Of a DNA stretch of 64,000 nucleotides, positions 11,530 to 19,952 are shown one piece after another. This stretch comes from Marinobacterium alkalitolerans. GTDB lineage: Bacteria; Pseudomonadota; Gammaproteobacteria; Pseudomonadales; Balneatricaceae. The DNA lies in the NCBI RefSeq assembly GCF_017776525.1, contig NZ_JACVEW010000006.1:1-64000 (forward strand), read 5' to 3'. A program made the position numbers and the translations under genes. Each line of letters opens with the position of its first letter. Positions within the stretch are counted from its first letter, which is position 1. A model generated the notes under the pieces. It made no database searches and was not told where the DNA came from. It worked only from the letters and a program-made list of their open reading frames with translations.

Positions 11530-12546
11530 TCACTCCACCATCCGTACACGCTTCCAGTCATTATCTACCTGCGCCAATAATGCCGTGAGTGCGGGGCTCG
11601 AGTAGCGTACCGATTGATCCTGCCAGCGCTGTTGCACACTTATGTGCAAAACCGGTTCTATGTCACGTACCGCACGGCGGCGCAGCAGACGGTAGAAGCC
11701 TCTGTACTCATTGTGCAGCCGACCGGTGTGGTCAGGCGACAGGTCGTCCAAAAAATGTGGCATAAGCGCAAGGCCGCAGTTTTCTGCTTCGCGGGCCAAC
11801 CACTGTCCGGCGTAATCACCCAATGAGCGGTCGGCATAGGCGCCTCCAATGTCAGAATGCACACCGGCAAACCAGACTTGCTGCAAATCGATACCGGCAG
11901 AGTCCGCCCACAAGGTGGGCTCAAAATCCTGGCGATTTTCATCGATAGATACCGCATGTCGGGCATGGCGAATGACATTGCCCGGCTCAGTATCGTGAAA
12001 CAAATAACGCTCGCTACCCAGAGTTCCCAGAAACGGTGCCGGTATGCCCAGCGCTCCAACGGTGTCGAGCACACCGATAAAGTGCACCGTTGTCTGCTCC
12101 TCCATGGCATATTGCCGGCGAAAGGCTGCTGCACGACTACTGTTGGGGGCCGAGGTTTTGCCGCGACGCCGATAGAGTGCGTAGGCATCGGCAATATGGA
12201 CTGCATGTTCAGAGCGTATGATACCGCAATTGCCAATCAGCCCCGCCAGGGAACGAACCGTATATGCACCACGACTGAATCCGAACAGGTAAAGCTGGTC
12301 GCCCACATCGTAGTTGTGAACCAGAAAGCGATAGCAATCGAGTATGTTTTTGTCGATGCCCTTGCCTGTAATACCGCTCGTCACTGCATCACCATCAGCC
12401 CCAACGCCCCAGTCGTAAAATACGATCTGCTTATCCCCACTGCCATCTTCAGGTGCAATGCTCCTGGCAATTCGCAAGATGTGAGTGGCGGTATCGGAGA
12501 CTGGCGATTGCCAGGTGCCATCGGCACAGATAATGATTTTTTTCAT
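11530..12546 (-). CDS. DUF2235 alpha/beta hydrolase (Tle1-like phospholipase fold)
   Basis: A 338-residue protein with the DUF2235 landmarks: CADGTWQSP at the N-terminus, the nucleophile elbow GFSRG with Ser91, and VHSDIGGAY carrying a likely catalytic Asp. Family members include type VI secretion lipase effectors (Tle1), but no secretion gene, immunity gene or signal peptide is visible here. A good ribosome binding site (AAGGAAGGAG) precedes the ATG. It lies between the DUF2442 gene and wbpB on the same strand, so it may be co-transcribed with the polysaccharide genes. Its substrate is unknown. Confidence 0.8.
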   Translation of the reverse strand: MKKIIICADGTWQSPVSDTATHILRIARSIAPEDGSGDKQIVFYDWGVGADGDAVTSGITGKGIDKNILDCYRFLVHNYDVGDQLYLFGFSRGAYTVRSLAGLIGNCGIIRSEHAVHIADAYALYRRRGKTSAPNSSRAAAFRRQYAMEEQTTVHFIGVLDTVGALGIPAPFLGTLGSERYLFHDTEPGNVIRHARHAVSIDENRQDFEPTLWADSAGIDLQQVWFAGVHSDIGGAYADRSLGDYAGQWLAREAENCGLALMPHFLDDLSPDHTGRLHNEYRGFYRLLRRRAVRDIEPVLHISVQQRWQDQSVRYSSPALTALLAQVDNDWKRVRMVE

Positions 12547-12591
12547 GAGACTCCTTCCTTGGAGATTAACCGGTGTTGATCGTGCAGCACC

Positions 12592-12619
12592 TAAATTGGG
12601 GTCAGTAAATTGGGGTCAG
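12592..12619. repeat. Tandem 14-bp repeat resembling REP-transposase-associated motif
   Basis: Two perfect, directly adjacent copies of TAAATTGGGGTCAG occupy 12592-12605 and 12606-12619; the second continues as AGTA. From memory, this GGGGTCAGAGTA-type motif often flanks Y1 (REP-associated) transposase genes in proteobacteria. No transposase is present here, so this looks like a remnant or a solo repeat. The association is recalled, not checked. Confidence 0.55.
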
Positions 12620-12641
12620 AGTAGAGTTCCTTTTTGTGAGA

Positions 12642-12893
12642 CTAAGCCACCTTTTTTGAGTGTGTGTACTCATACAACCTGGCTGGTGACAGTTCCAACC
12701 CATTTGGCCAGCACAAGGCACCGCAATCGATAAAAAGTCTTTGTGCGTAGGCTGTATCATGCAGTGGCTGCAACAGTGGGCCTTCATGCTCTGACAGGTA
12801 CTTCTGCAGATCGAAAATAGCAGTTGAGCCATCAGAGAACTCAAGTGTGATCGATGACGGACTTGTATAATCAACATTGAGAATTTTAATCAT
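12642..12893 (-). CDS. DUF2442 small protein
   Basis: An 83-residue protein recognisable as DUF2442 by LEFSDGSTAIFDLQKYL in the middle and CGALCWPNGLELSPARLYEY near the end. Its ATG overlaps the end of the upstream DUF4160 frame by 8 bases. DUF4160/DUF2442 pairs are common neighbours and have been suspected to be toxin-antitoxin-like, but no function is established to my knowledge. The upstream partner is broken here, so this gene may be an orphan. Confidence 0.75.
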   Translation of the reverse strand: MIKILNVDYTSPSSITLEFSDGSTAIFDLQKYLSEHEGPLLQPLHDTAYAQRLFIDCGALCWPNGLELSPARLYEYTHSKKVA

Positions 12894-13152
12894 GATCTGC
12901 GCCTATAATGCGTTCAAGAGGTTCAAAGTGCTGTGCCTTCTCCCAGTTCAAAAACAATTCTTGCTGATGGTAAATGCACTACTCCTTGACTATAGCAGCA
13001 ACCTTGTTCGGTAACTTACCCTGTTGCACCTCACCCGTACGTATAGCGACCAGTGCCTCATAACCTTGGTATTCGACATGAATATGAGGTGGTGTATGAT
13101 CATCGTGCCACATTCGCACTACGATCCCGAAGAGCACTGAGAGTATCGGCAT
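12886..13152 (-). pseudogene. DUF4160 gene interrupted by an in-frame TAG
   Basis: Reading from the ATG at 13152 gives a DUF4160-like start (MPILSVLFGIVVRMWHDDH, then PPHIHVEYQG) for 57 codons, a TAG at 12981-12979, then 30 more in-frame codons (CIYHQQELFLNWEKAQHFEPL) ending at 12886. In intact relatives a Trp (EW..HQ.EL) stands where the TAG is, so a single TGG-to-TAG change explains the break. It lies 15 bases after the RNase gene and overlaps the DUF2442 start. A 57-residue truncated product could still be made. Confidence 0.75.
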
Positions 13153-13167
13153 TCCATTGCGCCCTTA

Positions 13168-14535
13168 TCAGGTTTTGAATTCAGTACCCGCTGAGCAAAC
13201 ATCCTGCAACCTTTCTTTCAACGCCTGCTTGGAAACTTGCCCCCGGTGCACCAGCCGTATCTCCTGCGGCTTGTGCTTCATGCCCCTGACGAAATCAGCC
13301 AGCCCCTGCTGATCGGCGTGGGCGGAGTAGCCGCCGATGGTTTCGACGCGGGCTCGGATGGTATAGCGTTCCTTATCGAGTTCAACCCAGCCATGTTGCG
13401 GGCCGTATTGCTGTATCTCCCGCCCCGGCGTGCCTTCGGCCTGGTAGCCGACAAAGAGCACATCATGCCGTTCGTCACCCAGCATCGCCTTGAGGTAGTT
13501 GACGATGCGCCCTGCGTTACACATGCCGCTGCCGGCGATGACGATGGCCGGGCGGCCTGACTGGGCCAGGTGGTGCACCATTTTCAGATGGTCATGGTGG
13601 CTGTCCACTGTCAGCAGATTGTCAAAGGCCAGTGGGTGACGGCCCTGTTTCAGCAGGCCATGAGCTTCTTCATCCCAGAAGGGTTTCAGCTCGCGGTAGG
13701 CTGCGGTGAATTTTGATGCCAGGGGGGAGTCCAGTATTACCGGCAGATCACCGTTAATCAGCTCTTCCAGTTCGTACAGCAGTTCCTGCGTGCGCCCGAT
13801 GCTGAAAGCCGGGATCAGGACAGTGCCGTTGTTCTGTAGCGCCCGATCGATGGCTGCTTTGAGTCGGTGCTTTCGTGTTGCACGGTCTTCGTGGTTGCGG
13901 TCGCCGTAGGTGCTTTCCAGCACCAGTATGTCAGCTTTTTCCGGTGGTTCCGGTGCCGGCAGCAGCGGTGTATGCCTCGCCCCCAGGTCGCCGGAGAATA
14001 CGATTCGAGTATTGTACCCTTCGCAGAGCGAACGCCCACCAGGGCTGCTTACATCCACCTCGACATAGGCTGAGCCCAGTATATGCCCTGCGCGCTGCAG
14101 TCTTATCCGAACGTTGTGCGCCTGTGAGTCGACCAGCGTAAACCACTCTTTGTATGGCAGCGCAATGATGCGTGATTCGATCTGTTTCAGGTAACGTTCA
14201 ACAACAGCTTTGTCCCGGCTAATGCCTAGCTTGAACGCATCTTCCAGCACCAGCGGCAGCAGTGTGGCAGATGGCTGTGAGCAGATGATGGGGCCATCAA
14301 ACCCGGCGGCCAGCAGCCAGGGGATGCGCCCCACATGGTCGATATGAACATGGGTCGCAATCAGCGCCTGCACACTGCCAATATCGAATTCAATATCGTG
14401 GCGTTCGCGGCTATTACCTGTTTCTTTCCCCTGAAACAGCCCACAATCAATCAGCAGACTGGTGTGTTCATCTATGTGTAGCTGATGGCATGAGCCGGTG
14501 ACGCCATTGTGGGCGCCATGGTGGTCGATCTGCAT
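13168..14535 (-). CDS. Beta-CASP metallo-beta-lactamase RNase-like protein
   Basis: A 455-residue protein of the MBL-fold exonuclease/RNA-processing group. The zinc-binding motif THVHIDH is at residues 61-67. The beta-CASP part follows with LESTYGDRNH, a GSGMCNAGRI segment and a C-terminal GGYSAHADQQGL, as in RNA-specificity-domain proteins related to CPSF73. Such enzymes cut or degrade RNA in the cytoplasm. The ATG has AAGGA about 10 bases upstream. It is the first gene after the ops-like element and the candidate lead gene of the polysaccharide operon. Its target is unknown. Confidence 0.87.
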   Translation of the reverse strand: MQIDHHGAHNGVTGSCHQLHIDEHTSLLIDCGLFQGKETGNSRERHDIEFDIGSVQALIATHVHIDHVGRIPWLLAAGFDGPIICSQPSATLLPLVLEDAFKLGISRDKAVVERYLKQIESRIIALPYKEWFTLVDSQAHNVRIRLQRAGHILGSAYVEVDVSSPGGRSLCEGYNTRIVFSGDLGARHTPLLPAPEPPEKADILVLESTYGDRNHEDRATRKHRLKAAIDRALQNNGTVLIPAFSIGRTQELLYELEELINGDLPVILDSPLASKFTAAYRELKPFWDEEAHGLLKQGRHPLAFDNLLTVDSHHDHLKMVHHLAQSGRPAIVIAGSGMCNAGRIVNYLKAMLGDERHDVLFVGYQAEGTPGREIQQYGPQHGWVELDKERYTIRARVETIGGYSAHADQQGLADFVRGMKHKPQEIRLVHRGQVSKQALKERLQDVCSAGTEFKT

Positions 14536-14587
14536 GCTGGCATATCCTTTTGCCTGAAGCCGGGAGTTCTATATTCAGTTATCAGCA

Positions 14588-14601
14588 GGCACGCTACCGC
14601 C
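14588..14601 (-). promoter_or_regulatory. ops / JUMPStart element (RfaH recruitment site)
   Basis: The minus strand reads GGCGGTAGCGTGCC, identical to the 12-13 base ops core of enterobacterial LPS and capsule operons. It is preceded by GATAACCTTTG, which resembles the 5' part of JUMPStart (GTTAAGCCAGG). RfaH is recruited to RNA polymerase paused at ops and suppresses termination through long polysaccharide operons. Here the element points toward the RNase gene and, beyond it, the wbp/rfb/wec genes, on the strand they use. Confidence 0.72.
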
Positions 14602-14674
14602 CAAAGGTTATCGTTCGGGTAATCCTCAACACCCACAGCAACACCCGGACAGCACATCGGGCGTGCGACAGCCT

Positions 14675-14680
14675 TTTATA
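14675..14680 (-). promoter_or_regulatory. Possible -10 element of the polysaccharide operon
   Basis: TATAAA on the minus strand, about 75 bases before the ops core, fits the distance usual between start site and ops. No good -35 hexamer stands at 16-18 bases (TTGTCA is 21 bases away), so the call is tentative. Confidence 0.3.
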
Positions 14681-14728
14681 CAGGGAGCCGGTCAGTCTGG
14701 CTGACAACTAAGGCATTCTGAGCTATCC

Positions 14729-14805
14729 AGAGATCAGAGTAAAACCCTGCTCCTCCCGCCAGAACTGCCGTGTGAGGCCTCACCAGCCCCATACAGGCGC
14801 GATTA
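14729..14805 (-). other. Possible remnant of a group II intron 3' end (domain V/VI-like)
   Basis: On the minus strand, GCGCCTGTATGGGGC, a loop, GCCTCACACGGC and then GTTCT can fold like domain V (basal GCC/GGC and TGT/ACA, apical GGGGC/GCCTC). It is followed by GAG-CAGGGT-TTT-ACTCTG-AT-CTC, a hairpin with an AT bulge on the 3' side as in domain VI. The apical part includes the 12-bp palindrome GTGAGGCCTCAC (14772-14783). No reverse transcriptase gene is present. The identification rests on hand folding only. Confidence 0.35.
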
Positions 14806-14855
14806 CACGCCCAATTCTTACCCATCGCTACCAGTACAGGGCTGACCTGCCACCC

Positions 14856-15638
14856 TCAGGGACGGCTCCCTCCATAGACTACAAACTCGGGATTCAATGT
14901 TTTTGCTGTATTGCTATAGTCCAGCACCTTGCCTTGAAGCGTCTCGATAGCGCCCCCAGCTGCATTAACCACTGCATGCGCGGCTGCCGTGTCCCAGAGG
15001 GAAGTCTTTCCAAAACGCGGGTATAGATCTGCAGCGCCTTCAGCAACAAGACAGATTTTCAATGAACTCCCCATTGGCACCAGTTCATATTCGCCTAATG
15101 GCTTTAACCACTCCAGCACCTTCTGGCTGGCATGAGAACGGCTGCCAAGTACACGCCAGACGCTTCCGGATTGGTGTTTGGCAACCTGGATTGGTTGGCG
15201 TGGGCCTTTGCCCTCAACCTTGAATGCCCCTATTCCCTTGCCACCCATGTAGGTCACATCCAGTGCCGGAGCATACACTACACCCAACACCGGACGCCCT
15301 TGCTGAATCAGGGCAATATTCACCGTAAATTCGCCATTGCGCTGAATGAATTCCTTGGTGCCATCCAACGGGTCTACCAGCCAATAGCAACCTTCAGCAT
15401 CCGGACCGGAAAAGGCCTCAACCGCCTCTTCTGTTAGTATCGGGAACGAAACAGGCAGCGCTTCGAGCCCAGCCACAATGATGTCATTGGCCGCCTTATC
15501 TGCTTCGGTCACAGGTGAATTGTCCGCTTTTTGTTCAACCGTAAAGTCCTGGCTATGGATCGCCATAATCTCTTTTCCTGCCCGAACAGCAACCTTCTCA
15601 ACGCACCCCAGCAAAGCCTGCAAGGTTATTTCAGTCAT
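14856..15638 (-). CDS. cysQ: 3'(2'),5'-bisphosphate nucleotidase
   Basis: A 260-residue inositol-monophosphatase-superfamily enzyme that hydrolyses 3'-phosphoadenosine 5'-phosphate in sulfur metabolism. The metal-site motifs are DNSPVTEAD, LTEEAVEAF (acidic loop), WLVDPLDGTKEFIQRNGEFTVNIAL (about residues 85-110) and SLWDTAAAHAVVNAAGG near the C-terminus. The ATG at 15638 is preceded by GGAG at good spacing; a GTG codon just before it is less likely. It is divergent from mutS. Confidence 0.92.
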   Translation of the reverse strand: MTEITLQALLGCVEKVAVRAGKEIMAIHSQDFTVEQKADNSPVTEADKAANDIIVAGLEALPVSFPILTEEAVEAFSGPDAEGCYWLVDPLDGTKEFIQRNGEFTVNIALIQQGRPVLGVVYAPALDVTYMGGKGIGAFKVEGKGPRQPIQVAKHQSGSVWRVLGSRSHASQKVLEWLKPLGEYELVPMGSSLKICLVAEGAADLYPRFGKTSLWDTAAAHAVVNAAGGAIETLQGKVLDYSNTAKTLNPEFVVYGGSRP

Positions 15639-15854
15639 CACACACTCCTGTGAGCAACCTGTTTTATACAGAGCGAATCAGCACGAACATTGATGGACCC
15701 TGTTTTTGATTTACTGGTGCTATTTTAGGTCATCAATACGGACCTCTGCTGTCATTGACTGTTCTTGCCCCGCGGTGTTTGTTAATCTGCCCGGCTGGCA
15801 AAGACACCGATCCAGTCCTTACTCATCAACGATTTCCAGCCACGACGATTGACC

Positions 15855-18464
15855 ATGACCAACGCTTCCGCCGGCAAATCCGCTCAACACACCCCCATGA
15901 TGCAGCAGTACCTGCGCATTAAGGCACAGCACCCGGACCAGCTGCTGTTTTACCGTATGGGTGACTTCTACGAGCTGTTCTACGATGACGCCAAAAAGGC
16001 CGCTGCGCTGCTGGATATTTCACTGACGGCACGCGGCAAGTCGGCCGGTGAGCCCATTCCGATGGCCGGGATTCCCTATCACTCGGCGGAAAGCTATATC
16101 GCACGCATCGTGAAAGCGGGCGAGTCCGTGGTGATCTGTGAGCAGGTCGGCGACCCTGCCACCAGCAAGGGGCCGGTTGCCCGCGAGGTGGTGCGCATCG
16201 TGACGCCCGGCACGCTCAGTGACGAAGCCCTGCTGGATGAGCATCAGGACAACCTTCTTATGGGCATAGCACGCCATGAGGACCATTTCGGGCTGGCTCT
16301 GATCGACATCAGCTCAGGCCGCTTCAGTCTGTTTGAGGTGGAAGGCGAGGACGGTCTGCTGGCGGAGCTGGAACGACTGCGCCCGGCCGAGCTGCTGTAC
16401 CCGGATGATGCGGCCCTGCCTGAAACCGTGACACGTCGACCAGGCGCACACGGCCGCCCACCCTGGGAGTTCGAGCAGGACACCGCAGAGCGACTGCTGT
16501 GTGAGCAGTTCAACACCCGCGACCTGAGCGGTTTCGGCTGCGACCATCTTAAGCTCGCCATCTGTGCGGCAGGCTGCCTGCTGCAGTACGCGCGCGATAC
16601 TCAGCGCAGCTCCCTGCCGCACATTCGCCGGCTGCAGGTAGAGCAGCGTGACGAGGCGGTAATTCTGGATGCGGCCACCCGCCGAAATCTGGAGCTGGAC
16701 CTGAACCTGTCCGGCGGGCGCAACAACACCCTGGCCTCGGTACTGGACCAGTGCCGCACCCCCATGGGCAGCCGCCTCCTCCGTCGCTGGCTGCACCGTC
16801 CGCTGCGTGACCGCGCCACACTGGAAGCCCGACAGGATGCCATTCGCTGGCTGCAGATGCCGGACTGCTTCGACAATATCGCCGAACAGCTCAAGCCGAT
16901 TGGCGATATGGAGCGTATTCTCTCACGTGTCGCACTGCGTTCTGCACGCCCGCGTGACCTGGAGCGCCTGCGCAATGCCCTGGCCATCCTGCCAGAACTG
17001 CAACAGGCACTGGCCGGTACCGATGCCCCACACATTCAGGCTCTGGCCAACACCATTGCAGAGTTTCCCGCCGAGGCCGACCTGCTGGCACGCGCCATTA
17101 TCGACGCGCCCCCGGTCGTCATTCGTGATGGCGGGGTGATTGCCGCCGGCTATGATGCCGAACTGGACGAACTGCGTGGCCTGAGCGAGAACGCCGGTGA
17201 CTTCCTGCTGCAACTGGAAGCGCGGGAGCGTGCACGCACGGATATCGCCACCCTTAAAGTGGGGTATAACCGTGTGCATGGCTATTACATCGAGGTGAGC
17301 AAGGCACAGGCTATCGACATGCCGGCCGAGTACATCCGCCGCCAGACCCTCAAGAACGCCGAACGCTACATTACGCCCGAGCTGAAAGAATTCGAGGACA
17401 AGGCCCTGAGCGCCAAAAGCAAGGCGCTGGCACGGGAAAAACAGCTCTACGACGAACTGCTGGAAACCCTGGCACAGCAGCTGCTGCCCCTGCAGGAGGC
17501 CGCTGCAGGTCTGGCCGAGCTGGATGTACTCTGCAACCTGGCCGAACGGGCCTTCACGCTGGATTACCAGCGCCCACAGCTGGTTGAAGAGCGTTGCCTG
17601 CAGATCGAAGGGGGCCGCCACCCGGTCGTGGAGGCGGTCATGGACAGCCCCTTCGTGGCCAACGACCTGACCCTGGATGCCCAGCGCCATATGCTGGTGA
17701 TCACCGGCCCCAACATGGGGGGCAAATCCACCTACATGCGTCAGGCCGCCCTGATTACCTTGCTGGCTCACATCGGCAGCTACGTGCCGGCAGAGGCTGC
17801 CACCATCGGCATCGTCGACCGCATTTTCACCCGTATGGGCTCTTCGGATGATCTGGCCGGGGGCCGCTCAACCTTCATGGTCGAGATGACCGAAACCGCC
17901 AACATCCTGCACAACGCCAGCGAACGCAGTCTGGTATTGATGGACGAAGTGGGGCGTGGCACCAGCACCTTCGACGGCCTGTCACTGGCCTGGTCCTGCG
18001 CCGAGTTTCTGGCGCGGGAGGTCAAGGCATTCACCCTGTTCGCCACGCACTACTTTGAGCTGACCAGTCTGCCCGAGCGCGAACAGGGCGTCGCCAACGT
18101 GCACCTGACCGCCGTTGAGCACAATGATCATATCGTGTTCATGCACGAGGTACAGGAAGGCCCCGCCAGCCAGAGTTATGGCCTGCAGGTCGCACAGCTG
18201 GCAGGGATTCCATCCGATGTGATTCGCAATGCGCGCGATAAACTGGTCGTACTCGAGCAGGACAGCCGTCAGGGTGAAGGTACCGTCAGTCGCAACCCTG
18301 CACCTGAAGTGCCGCAACCGACAGGGGCTCCGCAGCAGGCGGACATGTTTGTCAGCCCTCAGCCTTCAGAGGCCGAACTCAAGCTGCGCGAGCTGGATCC
18401 GGATGATCTGACCCCGCGTCAGGCACTGGAACAACTGTACGCACTCAAGGCGCTGCTGGCCTGA
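15855..18464 (+). CDS. mutS: DNA mismatch repair protein MutS
   Basis: An 869-residue mismatch-recognition ATPase. The mismatch-binding Phe-x-Glu is F38/E40 (GDFYELF). The Walker A motif GPNMGGKS spans residues 618-625 and is followed by the Walker B region [16 protein letters not shown]. Its length is close to the E. coli protein (853). A TTG two codons upstream is possible, but ATG is the family start. fdxA follows 52 bases downstream, as in Pseudomonas. Confidence 0.97.
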   Translation: MTNASAGKSAQHTPMMQQYLRIKAQHPDQLLFYRMGDFYELFYDDAKKAAALLDISLTARGKSAGEPIPMAGIPYHSAESYIARIVKAGESVVICEQVGDPATSKGPVAREVVRIVTPGTLSDEALLDEHQDNLLMGIARHEDHFGLALIDISSGRFSLFEVEGEDGLLAELERLRPAELLYPDDAALPETVTRRPGAHGRPPWEFEQDTAERLLCEQFNTRDLSGFGCDHLKLAICAAGCLLQYARDTQRSSLPHIRRLQVEQRDEAVILDAATRRNLELDLNLSGGRNNTLASVLDQCRTPMGSRLLRRWLHRPLRDRATLEARQDAIRWLQMPDCFDNIAEQLKPIGDMERILSRVALRSARPRDLERLRNALAILPELQQALAGTDAPHIQALANTIAEFPAEADLLARAIIDAPPVVIRDGGVIAAGYDAELDELRGLSENAGDFLLQLEARERARTDIATLKVGYNRVHGYYIEVSKAQAIDMPAEYIRRQTLKNAERYITPELKEFEDKALSAKSKALAREKQLYDELLETLAQQLLPLQEAAAGLAELDVLCNLAERAFTLDYQRPQLVEERCLQIEGGRHPVVEAVMDSPFVANDLTLDAQRHMLVITGPNMGGKSTYMRQAALITLLAHIGSYVPAEAATIGIVDRIFTRMGSSDDLAGGRSTFMVEMTETANILHNASERSLVLMDEVGRGTSTFDGLSLAWSCAEFLAREVKAFTLFATHYFELTSLPEREQGVANVHLTAVEHNDHIVFMHEVQEGPASQSYGLQVAQLAGIPSDVIRNARDKLVVLEQDSRQGEGTVSRNPAPEVPQPTGAPQQADMFVSPQPSEAELKLRELDPDDLTPRQALEQLYALKALLA

Positions 18465-18516
18465 ACGCTGTCAGGCACTATACTGCACCACAGACACCAG
18501 CCAGAGGAGTGGGAAT

Positions 18517-18840
18517 ATGACCTACATCGTCACCGAAAACTGCATTCGCTGCAAGTACACCGACTGCGTTGAGGTCTGCCCCGTGGACTGTTTCTACGAG
18601 GGCCCCAACTTTCTGGTGATTCATCCGGACGAGTGTATTGACTGTGGCCTCTGCGAGCCCGAGTGCCCGGCCGAAGCCATTCTGCATGAGGATGATCTGA
18701 GCCCTGAACAGGACCAGTTCTACCAGCTCAACGCGGAACTGGCCGAAGTCTGGCCCAACATCACCGAGCGCAAGCCGCCACTGCCTGAGGCGGAAAAATG
18801 GGATGGCGTGCCCGATAAACTGAAATATCTCGAGCGCTGA
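18517..18840 (+). CDS. fdxA: 7Fe ferredoxin
   Basis: A 107-residue ferredoxin of the Azotobacter FdI type. Cysteines at 9, 17 and 50 fit the 3Fe-4S cluster, and 21, 40, 43 and 46 the 4Fe-4S cluster; C12 and C25 are the usual extra cysteines. It serves as a low-potential electron carrier in the cytoplasm. The ATG follows GAGGAG at good spacing. It runs downstream of mutS and converges on rpoS, with only 19 bases between the stops. Confidence 0.96.
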   Translation: MTYIVTENCIRCKYTDCVEVCPVDCFYEGPNFLVIHPDECIDCGLCEPECPAEAILHEDDLSPEQDQFYQLNAELAEVWPNITERKPPLPEAEKWDGVPDKLKYLER

Positions 18841-18850
18841 AGGGCGTGAT

Positions 18851-18877
18851 GAAGACCTGCTATTGCAGCAGGTCTTC
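18851..18877. terminator. Hairpin between convergent fdxA and rpoS
   Basis: GAAGACCTGCT, a 5-base loop and AGCAGGTCTTC form a perfect 11-bp stem. The rpoS stop codon and its last codons lie inside this hairpin. No long T run follows on either strand, so it may act as a bidirectional terminator, as an RNA 3'-end stabiliser, or both. Confidence 0.6.
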
Positions 18878-19894
18878 CCCGGTCAGCCCGTTCTTTTCCA
18901 CAATCTCGCGCAGTTTGCGCAGGGCTTCAACCTGAATCTGACGCACACGCTCTCGCGTCAGGCCTATTTCACGGCCCACCTGTTCCAGCGTACTCATTTC
19001 ATGGCCACGCAATCCGAAGCGGCGTGAGAGCACATCCGCATGCTTCTCCGGCAGCATGTCCAGCCAACGGTTCAAATTGCCGCTGATGTTGTTGTTCTGG
19101 AGCATGGTTTCGGGGTCGGCCATCTCCTGATCGGCGATGGTATCCAGCAGCGGCTTGTCTGCCCCCTGACCGGCCGGCACGTCGACAGAACTTACGCGCT
19201 CGTTCAGACCCAGCATCCGCTCCACGTTAGCCACCGGCTTGTCCACCAGCGCGGCGATCTCTTCCGCCGTGGGCTCATGGTCCAGCTTCTGCGCCAGCTC
19301 GCGAGACGCTCGGAGGTAGACGTTCAGCTCTTTGACCACATGAATCGGCAGGCGAATCGTGCGCGTCTGGTTCATGATGGCGCGCTCGATGGTTTGCCGA
19401 ATCCACCAGGTTGCGTAGGTGGAAAAACGGAAGCCACGCTCGGGGTCGAACTTCTCCACTGCACGAATCAGCCCCAGATTACCCTCCTCGATCAGATCGA
19501 GCAGCGTCAAACCTCGGTTGATATAGCGGCGGGCAATTTTCACAACCAGGCGCAGGTTGCTTTCGATCATGCGCTTGCGTGCAGATTCATCGCCCCTGAG
19601 GGCTCGGCGGGAGAAATAAACCTCCTCTTCTGCCGTCAGCAGCGGAGAAAAGCCTATTTCGTTCAGATAAAGCTGAGTGGCATCCAGCGAACGGGCATTT
19701 ACCAGATCCTTGTGCGCCATGGAGCCACGTCCACGCCCACTGTTCATGAACGCCGGCAGCTCTTCTGCAGAATCGCTGTCATCGGACTCGACGGCATCAT
19801 CTTCATCGTCGCGGGTCATCGTTTCGACGTCCTGGTCGTAATCGTTGTCACCGACGGGCACTTTGGCCCCGTGCTCCTTATCCACACTCACCAT
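18860..19894 (-). CDS. rpoS: RNA polymerase sigma factor RpoS
   Basis: A 344-residue sigma-70-family protein with an acidic N-terminal extension, region 1.2 ([21 protein letters not shown]), region 2 ([10 protein letters not shown] through [17 protein letters not shown]), region 3 and a region 4 helix-turn-helix ([19 protein letters not shown]). It directs the stationary-phase and general stress response. Its location after nlpD is conserved in gammaproteobacteria, and transcripts from within nlpD are expected by analogy. The gene ends inside a strong hairpin. Confidence 0.97.
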   Translation of the reverse strand: MVSVDKEHGAKVPVGDNDYDQDVETMTRDDEDDAVESDDSDSAEELPAFMNSGRGRGSMAHKDLVNARSLDATQLYLNEIGFSPLLTAEEEVYFSRRALRGDESARKRMIESNLRLVVKIARRYINRGLTLLDLIEEGNLGLIRAVEKFDPERGFRFSTYATWWIRQTIERAIMNQTRTIRLPIHVVKELNVYLRASRELAQKLDHEPTAEEIAALVDKPVANVERMLGLNERVSSVDVPAGQGADKPLLDTIADQEMADPETMLQNNNISGNLNRWLDMLPEKHADVLSRRFGLRGHEMSTLEQVGREIGLTRERVRQIQVEALRKLREIVEKNGLTGEDLLQ

Positions 19895-19952
19895 GTGTCA
19901 CCCCCAGTTATGGTGGATGGTCTTTGCCATCCTGTCGTCTATTATTATTGTT

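Larger units (their letters stand above)
14536..14855. other. 320-base intergenic region between cysQ and the RNase gene
   Basis: This is the only gap above 300 bases in the window. On the minus strand it holds, from the cysQ side: a structured segment resembling group II intron domains V and VI, a TATAAA hexamer that could serve as a -10 element (14675-14680), and an ops/JUMPStart match 53 bases before the RNase start codon. No convincing coding frame is seen. Confidence 0.7.

Noticed and set aside
12886-13152. Stop-codon readthrough or selenocysteine/pyrrolysine use in the DUF4160 frame
   Set aside because: The stop is TAG at a Trp site with no recoding element; a simple nonsense mutation is the more economical view.
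14472-14657. 61-residue open frame over the cysQ-RNase gap
   Set aside because: Covers the ops leader, has no ribosome binding site, and reads into the RNase gene in another frame.
14641-14720. Integron attC-like site
   Set aside because: Short inverted segments are present but no paired GTTRRRY/RYYYAAC cores.
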